A DNA stretch of 64,000 nucleotides from Datnioides undecimradiatus (GCA_008933995.1 WARS01000010.1:13670996-13734995); one strand, 5' to 3'; shown: positions 50,263 to 63,189, counted from the stretch's first letter. Numbers and translations: made by a program. Notes: generated by a model from the sequence alone, not told the origin.

Positions 50263-52289
50263 AGTGTATTTAGAATATACACATAGCCCCTGTGAATCTT
50301 TTTAAACAAACACGGTAAGTCTCTAATCATAATCATCTTTAGCTCTTAATTAATGTTGATCCATGGTTTGCAACCATGGATTTTAATTCTTGTAAGTGGT
50401 ACCTATTAATGATGTCAACTGTTTTTAACAACTCCATTCTCATTTTCAATGAACTAAAGAAGCGCATAAACCTTACATTTTCTGCTAAGCTCCTAATAAG
50501 GGACTAATCCTGGCAACAATTCAATTATATGCTTTATTTAATGTAGTTGTTTTATAATCAATAAAATTAGAAAGAAAATGAGCAATTTGTAAAGGGCAGA
50601 TTGCATAAATTAGTCATGTCATCAAACGTTTAAATGGAAAAGGACAGTTTCTATTGATCTGTTTAAACCAAATTCACACTGTCCACAACAATCTTTGAGA
50701 TGATTGCCTCTTCGGCCTTGTTTGGGGAAATAAAATACCAAGAGATTAGAGGACTCCACTTTGCAAATTCAAATGAATAACTCACAGCTATATTAGTCCA
50801 ATGTGTGATCATCAAAGATGCAGATAAGGCATTAATAAAGATACCAAAGGGGCCATGAGTGCAGAGGAGAAGGACAAAATGTACTGTACTGACCAAATTG
50901 GTAGAACACTCTCTTATTTTGCATGCACACATGCACACATTTTAAAATAATACATATAAGTAATTAAAAATACATCTACAGGAAATCGGCAGTAGGTGTA
51001 TAATAACATATTATGACAGGGTGCGGTGAATCCCAGCCAAAGCCAGAAACATGCTGCATTTAAAGACTATTATCTCCCTACCTATGTGTCTGCACTGGTC
51101 TGTGCAAAACAGAGCACATGATGTTGCAGCATGTTGCAAAGCAGGATTCAATACTCCTACCGCCAACTGAGCCTCAGACCATCCAGTAGTTTTTATGTAT
51201 AACGGCAGACGTTTTCAGGGAAATAGAAAGGGAACGTGAAAGTGAAAGCGTGTGCAACACAGGAGGAGGCATGGGCTAGCGAAGAAGAATAAATAGGAAT
51301 ATTGTATTGTAAAGAGAGTAGAAGGCATTGTGAGGAGAAAGTGAGATGGTTGTTGGACGCATTTGGAAAAAGCGCCGAGAAAAGTGTAAAATGAAAGCGG
51401 TATACGGTCGTCTGGCAACCATAGCAAGAATCTTTATCTCCAATCCAGATTTATGAACACCAGGAGGGTTCCACTCAAATTATCACAGCGGCAGATAACT
51501 GTTACACCGTTTCTCCGTTGATTTGACACAAGCAAGGCTCATGCCTCCGCTGTAATTAACGGAGCTATCAAAAGTCTCATTTTACAGCACAAAAACAACG
51601 AGGAGGTTTGCCTCAAGAGTGCGACGGCAAAGAAGTGGCGCGGAAAAAAGGCCAAGAGATAAATAAAAAGGCAGCAGGTAGAGGTGGAGAGGAGGGGGAT
51701 ATAAATAAGGTGAAAGGAAAGTGTGAGAGGAGGTGAGAGTGGATTGATTGTTGCCCTGCAGCTCAGGAAACAATCATGGAGCAGCAGCGTTCATGACCTC
51801 CCGCAGAAGGCTTTATTACTCAGTGTTATCTGCTGAGGAGAGGAAACCCCCATGCTGCCGCCAAGGCTGCTCTGCTCATTCCCGCAGACCGGCCTGCTGA
51901 AATGTAGTACGAGTGTTAGCAGATCGTTCTGATTTACTTAAAGGTACAGTTGCAAGACGGGTTAAAGGTTTCGCCCGAGGTATTTGTTGGAAATGTTAGT
52001 TGTTGTGCCTGTTGCCCAGGTATCAGTTGCAGCATTGAAGTGTTCTAAACGTGAAGAAATGGCAATCCTGCGAACACTGGATACAGCTCTGTGTCTGCCC
52101 TTGTTAAAATATTAATATAGAATAAATATAATGTACTCTTCAATTGTTTTAACTATTCAAATATAGTGCGGCCCCAAAGATGGTAGTGTCAGTCCACTTC
52201 GGTACAAATACACAGTGGCTGGCACCCTTCAGTCCCCATAGGACAATCTCGGCTTTAGCAATTTCCTGACTTTTCCTCTAGATCCACCA
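50263..52289. other. Unannotated non-coding DNA, partly purine-rich
   Basis: 50665-50865 is a complex block with TCF-like (atcaaag), GATA-like (agataag) and homeodomain-like (attaat) cores packed within 50811-50836. 51600-51745 is strongly purine-rich on the plus strand (gaggtggagaggagggg). No gene is supported. Confidence 0.45.
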
Positions 52290-52495
52290 GCAGATAGTTT
52301 TAACTTCTCCATTGAAATATCTAAACATCTACCAGAAGAATCACTGTGGAATTGTATCCTCCCCTCAAGATGAATTCTACTGACTTGGCTGTGCCTTAAC
52401 TTTTCATCTAGTGCCATCACCAGGTCAAAATTTATATTTGTCCTGCACTTTAGTTTATGACCAAATAACAGAAACAATGACATCTCCATCATGTC
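52290..52495 (+). repeat. Interspersed repeat copy (family A)
   Basis: cccctcaagatgaattcta, taacttttcatctagtgcc, atcaccaggtcaaaattta and gtttatgaccaaataac occur in the order known from the family. It shares alignable sequence with the minus-strand copies at 43985-44050 and 58150-58550. Confidence 0.65.
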
Positions 52496-53021
52496 ATCCT
52501 GCAGGTTGTGTACTTGTTTACCCTCTGTAGAATGATCTTCTATGGTAGAACGTATTTAAGGCTGTTCACTTCTAACTGCAGCTACAGTTTCTAAAAGGTT
52601 TTAGGCAGGCCTGAACCCCTGAACCCTGAAACACTGACCTGAGCAGGGTCACAGGGAACGTACGTACCTGAAAGTCCATCTCAGGTCCAGGCTGGGTCCA
52701 GCTTTAATTGGAGTGGACCTTGGGTCTTGAGCAACAGCAGACGACTTTTGGTTCTGTCATGAGTATAATCAACATTCGGTACCTTCGGAAATCAGACACT
52801 TTGACCATCCCCCCTGACATCCTCACTTGGCTTTGCTATGCCCTAACAACGTCATGCTGCTTCTATTTTTGTTCCTGGAAAGCAGCTTCATAACTCACAT
52901 GGCCAAATGAGGTCATGGTCCATTTAACACTAACACTACACTAACATTTCTCTGTAATCTTTATTTTGGGTGTTTGTTTAAATGCCACTAAAATGTTAGA
53001 CAGCTGTAAGTGAGCCAAAAG

Positions 53022-53043
53022 TTTTTTTTTTTGTTTTTTTTTT
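53022..53043. repeat. Poly(T) tract, one interruption
   Basis: T-run broken by a single G. Confidence 0.9.
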
Positions 53044-54378
53044 AGTCTATTAAAATTATTTTTAAAGCGCTATATTGTCCATGTATAAAGTCTGACATGC
53101 ACATCACTGGTGACATTTGTGATGGCTCATTTCCAATTTACTGAGGTTGAGGCCTCTAATTCAAAATTGGAAATCCATCAGCAGATGTTGTCTATCTTGG
53201 CCTTTAATGACTTCACTCATGGTAAAATGAATGAATACTCCATGGTTTGACCTCAAGATTTTGGCGTCAAGATATTCTGAATGAGTTTTAGTGTCCCTTG
53301 GTCTAAATGCTATATCCTAGAATATGCCAAGCCAACACTTTGGGGGATTTCTAGCTTTCTAGGAAAAGTCACACATAAAGATGAACATCAGCGCAAAATA
53401 ATGTCTTTCAGCATCTTCAGTCTCGGGAAAGTGGCATCTGTTTTAACTTTAAAAAAAACCCTCATCAGTCAAAGCACAGTTGCACCTCACAGTTGGAGAC
53501 TGATACTAATTGAGAGTCTCTTCAGTTCTTTTAGTTTAGGGGGAAAAAACAGTCTTTGTTTTGCAGAGAGGGAGGCAGCGAGGGAAAGAGAGTGAAAGTG
53601 ATGATTAATCAAAGCTAACATGTGTCCTCTGATGTCACAGTGCAGTGTTATAATCCCTTTCAATGATCCACAGCTAATGAATGACGCTCCTGCACTTTTC
53701 TTCAGAAGTGACAGCTAATGGCAGTTGAGTCCCTTGCCAGCAGTTAGAGAGCAGCCCGGGATATTTCTTTCTTTCTCCTACATGTCATGCTGTCTTTCTG
53801 TTTCCTTATTGCTTCCCTCCTCTTTCATTTTGTCCCACTTTTCCTTTTCCTCTCACCCCGACTTCATGGCGTGAGGAGATGATTGGTGAGTTTTGGCTCA
53901 GTTTCCGAGGCTGAAAGGTTTTGGTTAAGTTGCAGCTAAAGCTGCTCAAACCAGTTTCATATTGAATATGGGTCAAATGTTTATGATTGATGTTCAAGCC
54001 GCAAACATCAGTTCACTCCACTGTTCCCAGCAGCTGTCTGGAGCTTTTTTTTTTAGCATTTTAGCTCACGATTTTGGTAAATTTGTCATCAGCCTGGTTT
54101 TCACCAGCAGCAGGCAGCTGTTTCTGGAGAAAAAGGAGCTGATAAGCCCACAGTACGCACCCTGCTCACCACCAAACCTGGTGAAGCATTTACCAGTTCA
54201 GGAGCTAGATATTGTCCTCAGGTGGTAGAGAGCAAAATACATCAAAAGGAGAATTAATATTCACCAGGTAACAAAAGCTAATGCTGCTCTGTAGCTGTAA
54301 GAAAGTAGACCGCTGTATGCTAACACATTAGCCGTGACAGTTATTTGGATGACAACTGTATAGAGGTTTTTGAAAGTA

Positions 54379-54414
54379 AAAGCCATCTTTAGATAAAAAG
54401 CCATCTTTAGATAA
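54379..54414. repeat. 18-bp perfect tandem duplication
   Basis: aagccatctttagataaa occurs twice in direct succession. Confidence 0.9.
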
Positions 54415-55055
54415 AAATCAGAAATGCCTTTTTGACATCTCAGATGGTTGGAACGGTGTGTCTGCGACCGCACCGAGTGTCCGTGTTGCACTGTATTAAA
54501 TGTGAGTCAGCAAACATGTTGCTATCACTGGCCAGCAGCAGGTTGTTCATGGTATACAGTTCTCATTTATCCTGTGATTGGAGATTAACATTATGCATAT
54601 GCATGCTAAAATAGAGAATATAACATATTTATAAATGTCGTATATGACTTTAACGTACTTGTAATAACGTAATAAAGGGGCGTGGCAGAGTAGGGGCAGT
54701 GCAACAACACTGATCAGTGTTAATAAAGGAAGCAGTGTGTTCTGAGTATGTGCTGGGGTCATAAGGTTGTGGAGGTCAGGGTGACGGGTGTCTGTGCAGC
54801 AAATCTATCTGTGTCACAGTCTTACCACATTTTTACATTAACCCTTACCCATAAGCATCCCTTACACTTGCCATGCACAGACAATGTGGCACAGGACATC
54901 ATCCGAGTGGGGGCTATAATTTGGTGAGGACGACTGACAGAACTGGCACCTCAGTATGCTCCAGTGGGGCTTCGCGTCATTCATGAAACAAAATGTTTAC
55001 TCTTGCCTTGTTTCACTCCTGACATTTTGCGGCACCTGCCATCCCCGCCTCCCCT

Positions 55056-55073
55056 TTCTCTCTCTCTCTCTCT
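55056..55073. repeat. (TC)n run
   Basis: About nine TC units. Confidence 0.9.
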
Positions 55074-55794
55074 ATAACCCCCGCCTCATTGCCCAGACTG
55101 TGATGTACCGGATTTCATTAGGGACTCTCCCTCTCTCCCAAATGTCTCTACAATGAGACATCAGGAGTAAAGAACCTATTTGTATCCATGCTAATGAGGC
55201 TGAGTGAGTCCATCCCTCCTGGTGAGCGTGCAGGCGCACACTCATGCACACAAGCCCAGCCCGTGAACCAGCCCTCCCCGCGGTGAGAGTCTACAGACCA
55301 AGGGAATATAATATTCTCTTTTTTCTCCATATCAGGCCTGTCGGAGGTTCTCCTCGCTGCTATTTACTTTAGTTGAGGCTTTTCAAATTGAGAGCATTAT
55401 CTGCTGGTGATGGAGCTATAATTACAGGGCCTCGGCAGTCACTCCACAGAGAGGCCTGCACTGTTTCATCATGACTACATGACTGGAGACTGCAAAGAGC
55501 AGCGGTGCAAAGGAAAGTAGAAGAAAGAAAAACAAGGGAGAAAAGGAGAGAATTACTGTTGAAGCACTGCTTTGCTCTATATTGATAATAGTCCTTGTAC
55601 TTTAATATACAGTTTAAAGAGTGTGTAATATTGGGAGATATCTATGATTATGCCTTTTTTGCAACTACACAAAACTGGAGCAACAGGGGTCCAAACTGCT
55701 GGCTTAGGTGGTCTATCAGGCCCTGAAATATGTTGCCCAGCTGTTTAACTGTTGGGACTGGGCCAATGGGCTTAACACACAATTAATACATTTG

Positions 55795-56290
55795 TTATTC
55801 AATTCAAATCAATTTTATTTATATAGTGCCAAATCACAACCAAGGTCATTGCAGGGCACTTTACAGTCAGAGCGGGTCTAGACCACACTCATTACCATTA
55901 TTTACACCCAACAGTTCCACCATGAGCAAGCACTTGGCGACAGTGGCAAGGAAAAACTTCCTTTTAACAGGCAGAAACCTTGGGCAGATCCTGGATCAGG
56001 GTGGACGGCCATCTGCCTTGACCGGTTGGGGGGGAAGAGATAGAGAGAGAGAGAGAGAGAATATAGCAGCACAATACAAGTTGTACATATGGTATGACAA
56101 GTCAACTGACAGTGATGGCAGGTTTAGTAAAGCAAAAGAATCCTAGCTATGGCTACCACTATCAGCATAATAACAATGATATTAATAATGAATGATAATA
56201 ATATCATGGCCCCACAAGTGGTGCTGACTCACGGTGGATGCCTTCACCCCTTGGCCGTCGGGGACCCACTGAAATAAAGAGTTTGATACG
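55795..56290 (+). mobile_element. Widespread teleost retroposon-like repeat (class unassigned)
   Basis: Begins ttcaattcaaatcaatttta with ttatatagtgccaaatcac, followed by gagcaagcacttggcgacag, aggaaaaacttccttttaac, aggcagaaaccttgggcag and ccatctgccttgaccggttg. A GA run (56042-56060) interrupts it. The later part, with repeated taataatga motifs, ends near ggggacccactgaaataaag. This is one of the commonest interspersed sequences of percomorph genomes as I remember it, probably a LINE/SINE 3' region. The open frame of 106 codons across it is a by-product and not a gene. Confidence 0.75.
56042..56060. repeat. (GA)n run inside the repeat
   Basis: About nine GA units at a position where this repeat family often has GA expansions. 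Confidence 0.9.
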
Positions 56291-58149
56291 TTTTATTTCA
56301 GCAGCGTCTTATTTTTATATCTGTGAACCTGATCTACACATGTACATTCCTTATGGAATAACACAAGACTGGCCCATTTTAATTAAACATAGCCAACAAT
56401 AAAGTTTTTATTTTGGCCCTTTTCTGGTGACTAGCAAACAAAATGTCATATATGACTTTAATTTAGCTATGCAGCTGCAGCGGATACCCCCTCCAACAAC
56501 ATAGGGAGTCTGAACATCCAAGCTGCACGTGCATCCTTATCTTTGTTACCATGTTATATAGTGATGCCAATCCCATAAAATGCTCAGGAAAGTGAGTGTG
56601 CAGACCCGATCTGTGTTTTACTGCCGCTTTTCTACAACTTTACTTTATTGGCCCTCAGATTGTTAATCAGCATGAAATGTGGGTATCATGCTGAAAGCAC
56701 TTTACTGAAGACAGGCCAGACCATCCTCTATAGAGGTGACCGATAACATTAACATCCTCACCCCACTTTCATGTCTTTATTGGCTAAAAGCATGAAGCAA
56801 AAGCCAGTAAAAGCGATATTACTACTGGACACCGAAGCGCCGTGACTGTGCCTGAGCAAGAATCCTCACGAGGAGACATTATGTGTATTAAAAGTTGTAT
56901 GATATTCCACCAAAGTGCGCTTTGAGTCGCCATTTGTTCAGAGTACAGAGGCAGTAGTGGCTGTGTCTAGCGCTGCCATCCCAAGAGCATAAATAAGAGA
57001 GTGGAACCTCTTCAGAGCTGTTCAATTCGGCTGGTAATTGCAGATTTCTGGCCGGTGAAAAAATGATAAAAATCGCGAGAAAGAGAAAGCTTTCAAGATG
57101 TACTGTGTGGCAGGAGAAAAATCAATTTTTATAGGCTCGGGTTTATAGATGGATTGTGCTTTGCGCCTGTAAACGCTACTCTGAAGCTCATCATTGCATG
57201 GTTATCAGATGTTTGAAAAAAAAAATTGAAATAAAAAACATAAAATCACCAGCTGTCCAAGAAAGGACCCAGAGTGCATCTGGTCCTCATATAAAGGGAT
57301 GTTGCTTCAATCACTATTACAGTTCAATTCCTCTCTTCACCTCTCCTCGGCTACCTCCCCTGTTATGATTACAGTTATTTGAGAGGTAACGGTTTTCACT
57401 TTCACCGCACCTTGAACACTAACGCGGCAACATTTTCATTCAAATCATTGATTGGACACTTAAAAAGGATGTTGCTCAGCATGTTGGATGGGATCCAGGA
57501 AGAGGCTTCACAGACTCCCCTGTGTGCATCGCTGCCAGGACGGAGAGAAAGAGGAGAAGCTCTGCAGTGTGGGATTTTATTGTAGTTAAGAATCGAACAA
57601 TTGAAAATACATTCAGCGAAGCGGCCTCGTGTGTCTGCTAAACAGCAGATCTTAGGGTTTTGGGCTGTTGGCTGGTTGCAAAGAGAGATGGTCTGACATC
57701 TTGCAGACTGAGCGATTCATCATAAAGAAAAAGAGTTGTCAGTTTTAGCCTTACTTTATTCAAGAGCAAGTGAAATAACTTTGGATACTGCAACTTTAGC
57801 TAAATTTTGCATAACTTAGCGGAGCCCCGTGAGAGTGGAAATGACATAAAAACCAACCCAAAAAAACGAGCTCAGACGCCCGGAGAGTGATGGGCTGCTC
57901 TTCGTTGTTAATGGGACCTGGTGTCGCAGCCTAGTGAGCAACAGAGATTTAAAAGGCGCTCAGGGGAAAGTAGGAAAAGAGAGATTGGAAAGCGGCGCTG
58001 ATCAGTTCTGCCAGCTCAGGCTCCGTTTGTATTAATGCGGTTTCAGTAACATGTACTGCAAAAATACATGTACTGCTCAGGAAATAAGGAGCATAACAGA
58101 GGCTGGAAGGCGGAGGACCCTGCAGCCATGCTAGCTGTCCCGTCAGGGT
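56291..58149. other. Unannotated non-coding DNA
   Basis: No supported gene. 56990-57120 is repeat-free and complex. Nothing else is recognised. Confidence 0.5.
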
Positions 58150-58550
58150 GTAATAATGTCAGGCAGTGCTATTAGCATGCTAACATGCTCACACCACTAC
58201 CATCAGCAGGTGTAATATTTAACGTAGTCACTGTGTTAGTTTAGTTTTCAAATGCTAACACATGCTATCAACTTAAAGCCCACCTGCAGCTGGTGGGAAT
58301 GTTTATTAATTTCATAGATAAAGTGGACTAAAGTGGATTTTTGTGTGTTACAGGACAACATTCAAGACGAAGAGTGGTTGAAATTCACGTTGTTGCTAAT
58401 TCTGTTTAAGTAAAAAGATAATGGCTTTACACATAAGACCAAAGCAATTATTATTCAGAGGATTACAGTCAGAGCATCATCATTTCTGAACCATTAATGT
58501 TTGTATAAATTTCATGACAATCATCAATCACTGAGATGTTTCAGCCTGGA
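58150..58550 (-). repeat. Interspersed repeat, longest copy of family A
   Basis: On the minus strand the order is: a block with atgaaatttatac and ctgaaacatctcag (58490-58555), a central block (58270-58320) that aligns with 52440-52490, then taaatattacacctgctgat and gagcatgttagcatgctaat (58155-58220). It joins the landmarks seen separately in the copies at 27545 and 52290, so it shows that those fragments belong to one family. A GT microsatellite begins just outside its left (5') end. Confidence 0.65.
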
Positions 58551-58591
58551 TCACTCTGACAATGCCATCTGTAGATATAACATATAGTTTT

Positions 58592-58593
<2 letters not shown>

Positions 58594-58624
<31 letters not shown>
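58594..58624. repeat. (TG)n microsatellite
   Basis: About fifteen TG units. Confidence 0.95.
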
Positions 58625-58626
<2 letters not shown>

Positions 58627-59796
58627 CTTCAGCTGTTGCTTAAGGGCGCAGTGTGTATCATTTTTAAACATCACTACATCAGTGTCAAATTATAGCACTA
58701 TCTCGGTGCGTTTACGCGGTGAACAAATGGCACCGCAGTGGAGGAGATTGGTGGTCCCTGTCTGCCGCTGGATGGTGTTCCTAACGATGGTGTTCCCACA
58801 AATTATCACCCCAGCTACTATAGACCCTGTTCCATGTTCATGACAATGCTTCATTTAAAGACAGGATTCCATGAGAACAACCCCTATAATTATGTGATAT
58901 AATAGGATATATCACTGTCTGTAACGCTGTAACTTGGGTGACATCTACCACACTTAGAGATCAAAATGAAGAATCCACTCAATGACAGAAGTTGGAGATC
59001 ATGTGCTTTGTATGAATAAGCTGCTGCTGCTGCTATTGTGGACTTTATCATTTATAAAAACAAACATCAATAATGCATAATACAGAATTGCAATAATCAG
59101 CAACAGACAAATCTCTTTGTTTCACATCACAAGATATGCAAGTGTCCGCTGCTCTTATGCTACAGATCCAACACTGTTAATGCACACTCAAGATGCACTG
59201 AGGATGCATCAATTCAGAGCAGTGATTTACAATCAATATTGCACTTTCTGTATAATCTGACACATATCCGACTGTCAGCTGGTGCCTCCTGGCCTTTCAA
59301 AACATGGATCACGCCTATTTCTGGTACAGTGCAGGATTCTGGGACTCGAAGACGTGGTCAATCCATGCATCAAATGCAAAGTTCAGCATTTTAGTTATCG
59401 TTTAAGGCCTCACTGGTAATATTCTGGATGGAGAGCAAAATCTAGCAGTGTAGCAGTATGAATATAAAAAGTAGATGATAAATAATGATATAGAATGATA
59501 TAGAAGATAAAAGTAGACTTTGAGCAATAGTTTATTATTTGCCTGAATACGTAATATGAAGTAGTGAAGTAACATGACATAAAACCACGCCACAGACGGC
59601 TCTGGTGATAAGTCCGCCAGTGTGCAGTGTGCTTAAACGTTTCATTAACTGTCTTCAGAGGTAGTGCTGCTGTAAATATCCCAAACAGGACATCTTCAGA
59701 TTTCTGTACTGATGTTACCTCTAACTCATCTGTTGCTCCATATTTCTACGTGTGTGAGAAAAGTCAGTGACTATAAAATATTATTTGCTCGGTAGC
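58625..59796. other. Unannotated non-coding DNA
   Basis: No gene or repeat recognised. Confidence 0.5.
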
Positions 59797-60233
59797 TGTT
59801 AAGCATGCGGAGGCAGGGAGCAGGAAACACTAGGGGTAGGACCCAAATGCAGACACTGGACTGAATAAGTTTTAATTCTCAAATGAAAATAACACAGTGT
59901 TTACTTGGCGGTTGAGGCAGGTAGAAACACAGTCCCAAAGAATCCAAAGGAAATCCAAAAAAACATAAATCCACAAAATGCAGAAACAATGATGAATTCA
60001 TGTGGAAATGAGACACACGTAAGTTGATGATCCAACAACAATGGCAATGGCAGTGACAAACAGTAAGTGGACACAGGAGAGGAGGCGAATGAGACGCAGG
60101 TGAAACAGATCAGCTAATGAGACGCGGGTGAAAATGACACAGGCGGGAACAGGAAACAAGGACCGGAGGAAACACTCTACAAAATAAAACAGGAAATGAT
60201 CAAAAACAGAGAACTCAGACTCTGATCATGACA
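59797..60233 (-). mobile_element. Solo LTR of a retroelement (probably Gypsy-like), fossil
   Basis: On the minus strand it runs from TGTCATGATCAG to ATGCTTAACA, so it has the TG...CA ends of an LTR, and is about 437 bp long. An ATTAAA polyadenylation-type signal lies at 59871-59876 near the 3' side, followed by gtctgcatttgggtcctac, a phrase frequent in fish Gypsy-type LTRs as I remember them. Near-identical 6-bp flanks (ggtagc and ggtaac) are compatible with an insertion duplication. There is no internal coding region, so it is a solo LTR left by recombination, of moderate age. Family assignment is from memory. Confidence 0.6.
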
Positions 60234-60724
60234 GGTAACACATGAAAAGTTGCTAGGTAACATACGTAAAAACTGGAGAGTATTTAGGATTTCATAAGTT
60301 GAGAAATGATCGGTTGAGGTTAAATAAGGTTGAATCCTACAAGTAATTTGGGATTTGTTTCCGGAATTCCTAAGTTTCTGGTATACATCCCCAGACGTGG
60401 AGGACTTTTAAGGCTTTCTAGGGGTGTCAGGAGCAGCCGTGTCAGCTAATCTGCCCAACCCACTTAGGTCCAAATTGAAAAGTCACAAAAACCATCACAT
60501 TAACTGCCTTTTATTAAATTAAAATGTAAAAATGTAAGATTAATTAATGAAGTGGCCTACTAGCCTAGCCAAATACATTAAGGCCTGGCCCCCTGGTGTT
60601 CACCAGCAAGCTCCCAGGGTCTGGCTCCAGGAGGACCAGAGGCTTCCTTTTGTGGGTGAGGTGCTGCAGCTCCTTCAGCATAAAATCACCCTGGGTGTAT
60701 TTTGTGTCAACCCCTGTGTTCCAG
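60234..60724. other. Spacer between the two LTR-like pieces
   Basis: No gene recognised. The part from about 60570 may already belong to the second LTR-derived piece. Confidence 0.4.
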
Positions 60725-60985
60725 GCCAGTTGTTGTGTTTTGGATTTCATGGTTTCTTTGGACTTTGTCTGGTTTCAGGGACTTTTTTTCTTTTTTTGCC
60801 AGCCACCCACAGTGACAGTTGCCTTTCAGACTGCTCTTTCTGGTTCAGCCCTGCCTGCCTCATCCATCCGCAGGCCTTTGTGTTTTTCAATAGATCTATC
60901 GAGCTGTCCCTCCTCTACGCCCGGTGTCTGCATTTGGGTCCTACACCTTGTGTTTTCCTGTTCCCTGTCAGGCACAGCTGAGGCG
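60725..60985 (+). mobile_element. Second LTR-derived fragment, opposite orientation, fossil
   Basis: gtgtctgcatttgggtccta at 60924-60943 and the following ttttcctgttccctg are closely similar to the 3' part of the solo LTR at 59797-60233 read on the other strand. Upstream gttttggatttcatgg and the run of short thymine-rich blocks also fit an LTR. It is a partial, broken piece with no clear ends. The roughly 144-codon open frames across it on two plus-strand frames are by-products. Confidence 0.45.
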
Positions 60986-63041
60986 GTTAGAGCCAGATTT
61001 CCTCGCTCAGGCGCCTTGGAACTGCGCTGACCATCTGAACCTGGGAGATGAGTTCACAGTGTATGACTCCATGAGTCCTCGTGACCTGGTGCACCGACCT
61101 TCTCCTTTGCCGCAGCAGCTTTGCAATTGCTCAGACTGCTGTTGAACCTTGGGTTTGATCCAAGTTTGGATGTTCACTGGCTGCTGAAAATTGAGGTCCG
61201 TGGTGACAATGTGCAAATGTGGATGGGAACTATCTCAGACACCCACCTGCAAGGGCTCATGTTTTGATCTGGTAACCAGCAGATATCAGTTGCTACTTCC
61301 TTGTTACCTGGCCATGATGGGTTTAGGTACCACACAATGAATAATTCTTCTCTCCAAACATTAAACTGTGTGATGTTGACCTGAAAATTTTGCATTTTTG
61401 CTCTGATTACACAGCAATAACGCAGAAGAAACAAAAATATTTATTCTTATGTATATTGGACTTGTCATGCATTGTCTCGTCATAACCCAATGTATCACAA
61501 TGTATCAACATAAGGACTAGAAGCGCTTTATTTTGAAAAAACACTCTCATCTCTGCACTAGTTGGCTTCACTAGTTGAATTCATTCATAAAAACAGATTC
61601 AAGCAGATCATTGAGTGTTTTGGCAGTTGGACAACAGCAACACAGATATTCCAGACTTCTATGAAAGTATTTATGATTCATTCCACTTAATATCCAAGTC
61701 ATTTGGTGTCTGGATACAGGCTGATATTGAAATGTTATCCAGAGTGACAGGGCGTCTATGCTCGTTCCATATGTTGCAGGTAAACATCAGGATTAACACA
61801 CTGTATGTGTTTTCTGTATTGCTCTAATGCTATGCATTGTCACATACACACAGAGAAGAAGCGTGGCATGTCGCGGAAAAGATATGGAAATGCGAGGATG
61901 AGCTGAACACTAACATTTACACGTAAACACAAACACACACAAATCATTTTCTGGTCTCCATACAGCATGTCCTTATATTCAACATGTCCCCATACATCAG
62001 CCATCATGACATGGCAATGAGCTCTTTTCCATCCCCTGCTGGTGCACATCCTCGATTGCCTGTGGACTGAAAACCTGTCTGTACACTTATCTGCATTATA
62101 AGAGGAAACATGCAGGCTGCCATCTCATTGGTAGCTCTGCAATGACACTGGAACATGTGTAAAGGACGGCAGTGATGGAAGTATATGGATCCTTCAAGTC
62201 ACGCTGCAGCCTTTTCTTGAGGAATTCAGTATTATAAGTAAAATAATCTTGCGGTAAACATACTCATAATGCATTTACTATGTAAAATAACTGTATACTT
62301 TATATGTAAAATCATAATTGGTGACCAGTGTAACAGTCATGAAGTGGGGTATTTTTGTTAATGGGCATTACAAACTTAAGGTATTTCATATCTTTAACAT
62401 CTTAAATACATCTTAGTACTGCATAATAAAGTTGTGCAGACATGTTTAACATAGTTCAGCTCAGGAGACTCAAACAGGCAAATGCCTCTTCATCCGCAAA
62501 ACACTAAAACCAGCCGGACAGTCTGTGCCGTTTGCAGGTGAGCCATCAATACTGACGCAAAAGCCATATTTACACATAAATGAATCTTTTCTTCTCTCTG
62601 TGCCTCCACAGTGGGGGCAGCGTCTCTATGCAGCACAATGCATAAATCATGGCGTAAGTATTTTATTTATTATTTATTTATTAGTTTTTGTTAAACGACG
62701 TCCTTGCCGTTAAATTCAAACATGATGGCTCTTGTTCTCCGCATGGCGTTTAAACGCAGAAGCTACACAGTCATTCTCTTAATTACGAAGAGGCTCTATA
62801 CATTTTTTTGTCAGTTACTAAGCAACAGTGTCATCTGAATGCCAACAAAACCTTGCGCTTGAATGTCTGCGCCGCAAACAAGGGCCTGTTTTCAAGAACG
62901 CAAGTCAGGGGTTCCATCGTGGAGGCAGCGAGAGTATCACCGCCAGGATCAGAGCTTCAGCTGTAACCTTTAAGCTGTGGATAAGTGACATTTACAGTAC
63001 ATCCCTCACTGTCTCATATACTGTACACTACACTGGCTGCA
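60986..63041. other. Unannotated non-coding DNA
   Basis: No supported gene. No other repeat recognised. Confidence 0.5.
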
Positions 63042-63064
63042 CTGTGTGTGTGTGTGTGTGTGTG
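63042..63064. repeat. (TG)n microsatellite
   Basis: About eleven TG units; complementary to the AC tract at 63152-63189. Confidence 0.95.
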
Positions 63065-63151
63065 CTGTTTGACTTGGGTTTTCAATTGGCTCCACAGTTA
63101 GGCACGAGGAAATGGACTCTCTAGTCCAGCCATCGCACAAATGGAGTAAAA

Positions 63152-63189
63152 CCACACACACACACGCACACACACACACACACACACAC
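63152..63189. repeat. (AC)n microsatellite, one interruption
   Basis: About nineteen units with one G interruption. With 63042-63064 it can form a hairpin with a loop of about 87 nt. Confidence 0.95.

Larger units (their letters stand above)
52496..55794. other. Unannotated non-coding DNA with short simple repeats
   Basis: Contains an interrupted T-run (53022-53043), an 18-bp tandem duplication (54379-54414) and a TC run (55056-55073). 53062-53078 (aaagcgctatattgtcc) may be a last trace of a SINE tail. 55370-55470 is a complex block of possible regulatory interest. No gene is supported. Confidence 0.5.

Noticed and set aside
60547-61030. Two overlapping 144-codon plus-strand frames.
   Set aside because: They cover an LTR-derived fragment, and two frames being open together points to base composition rather than a gene.
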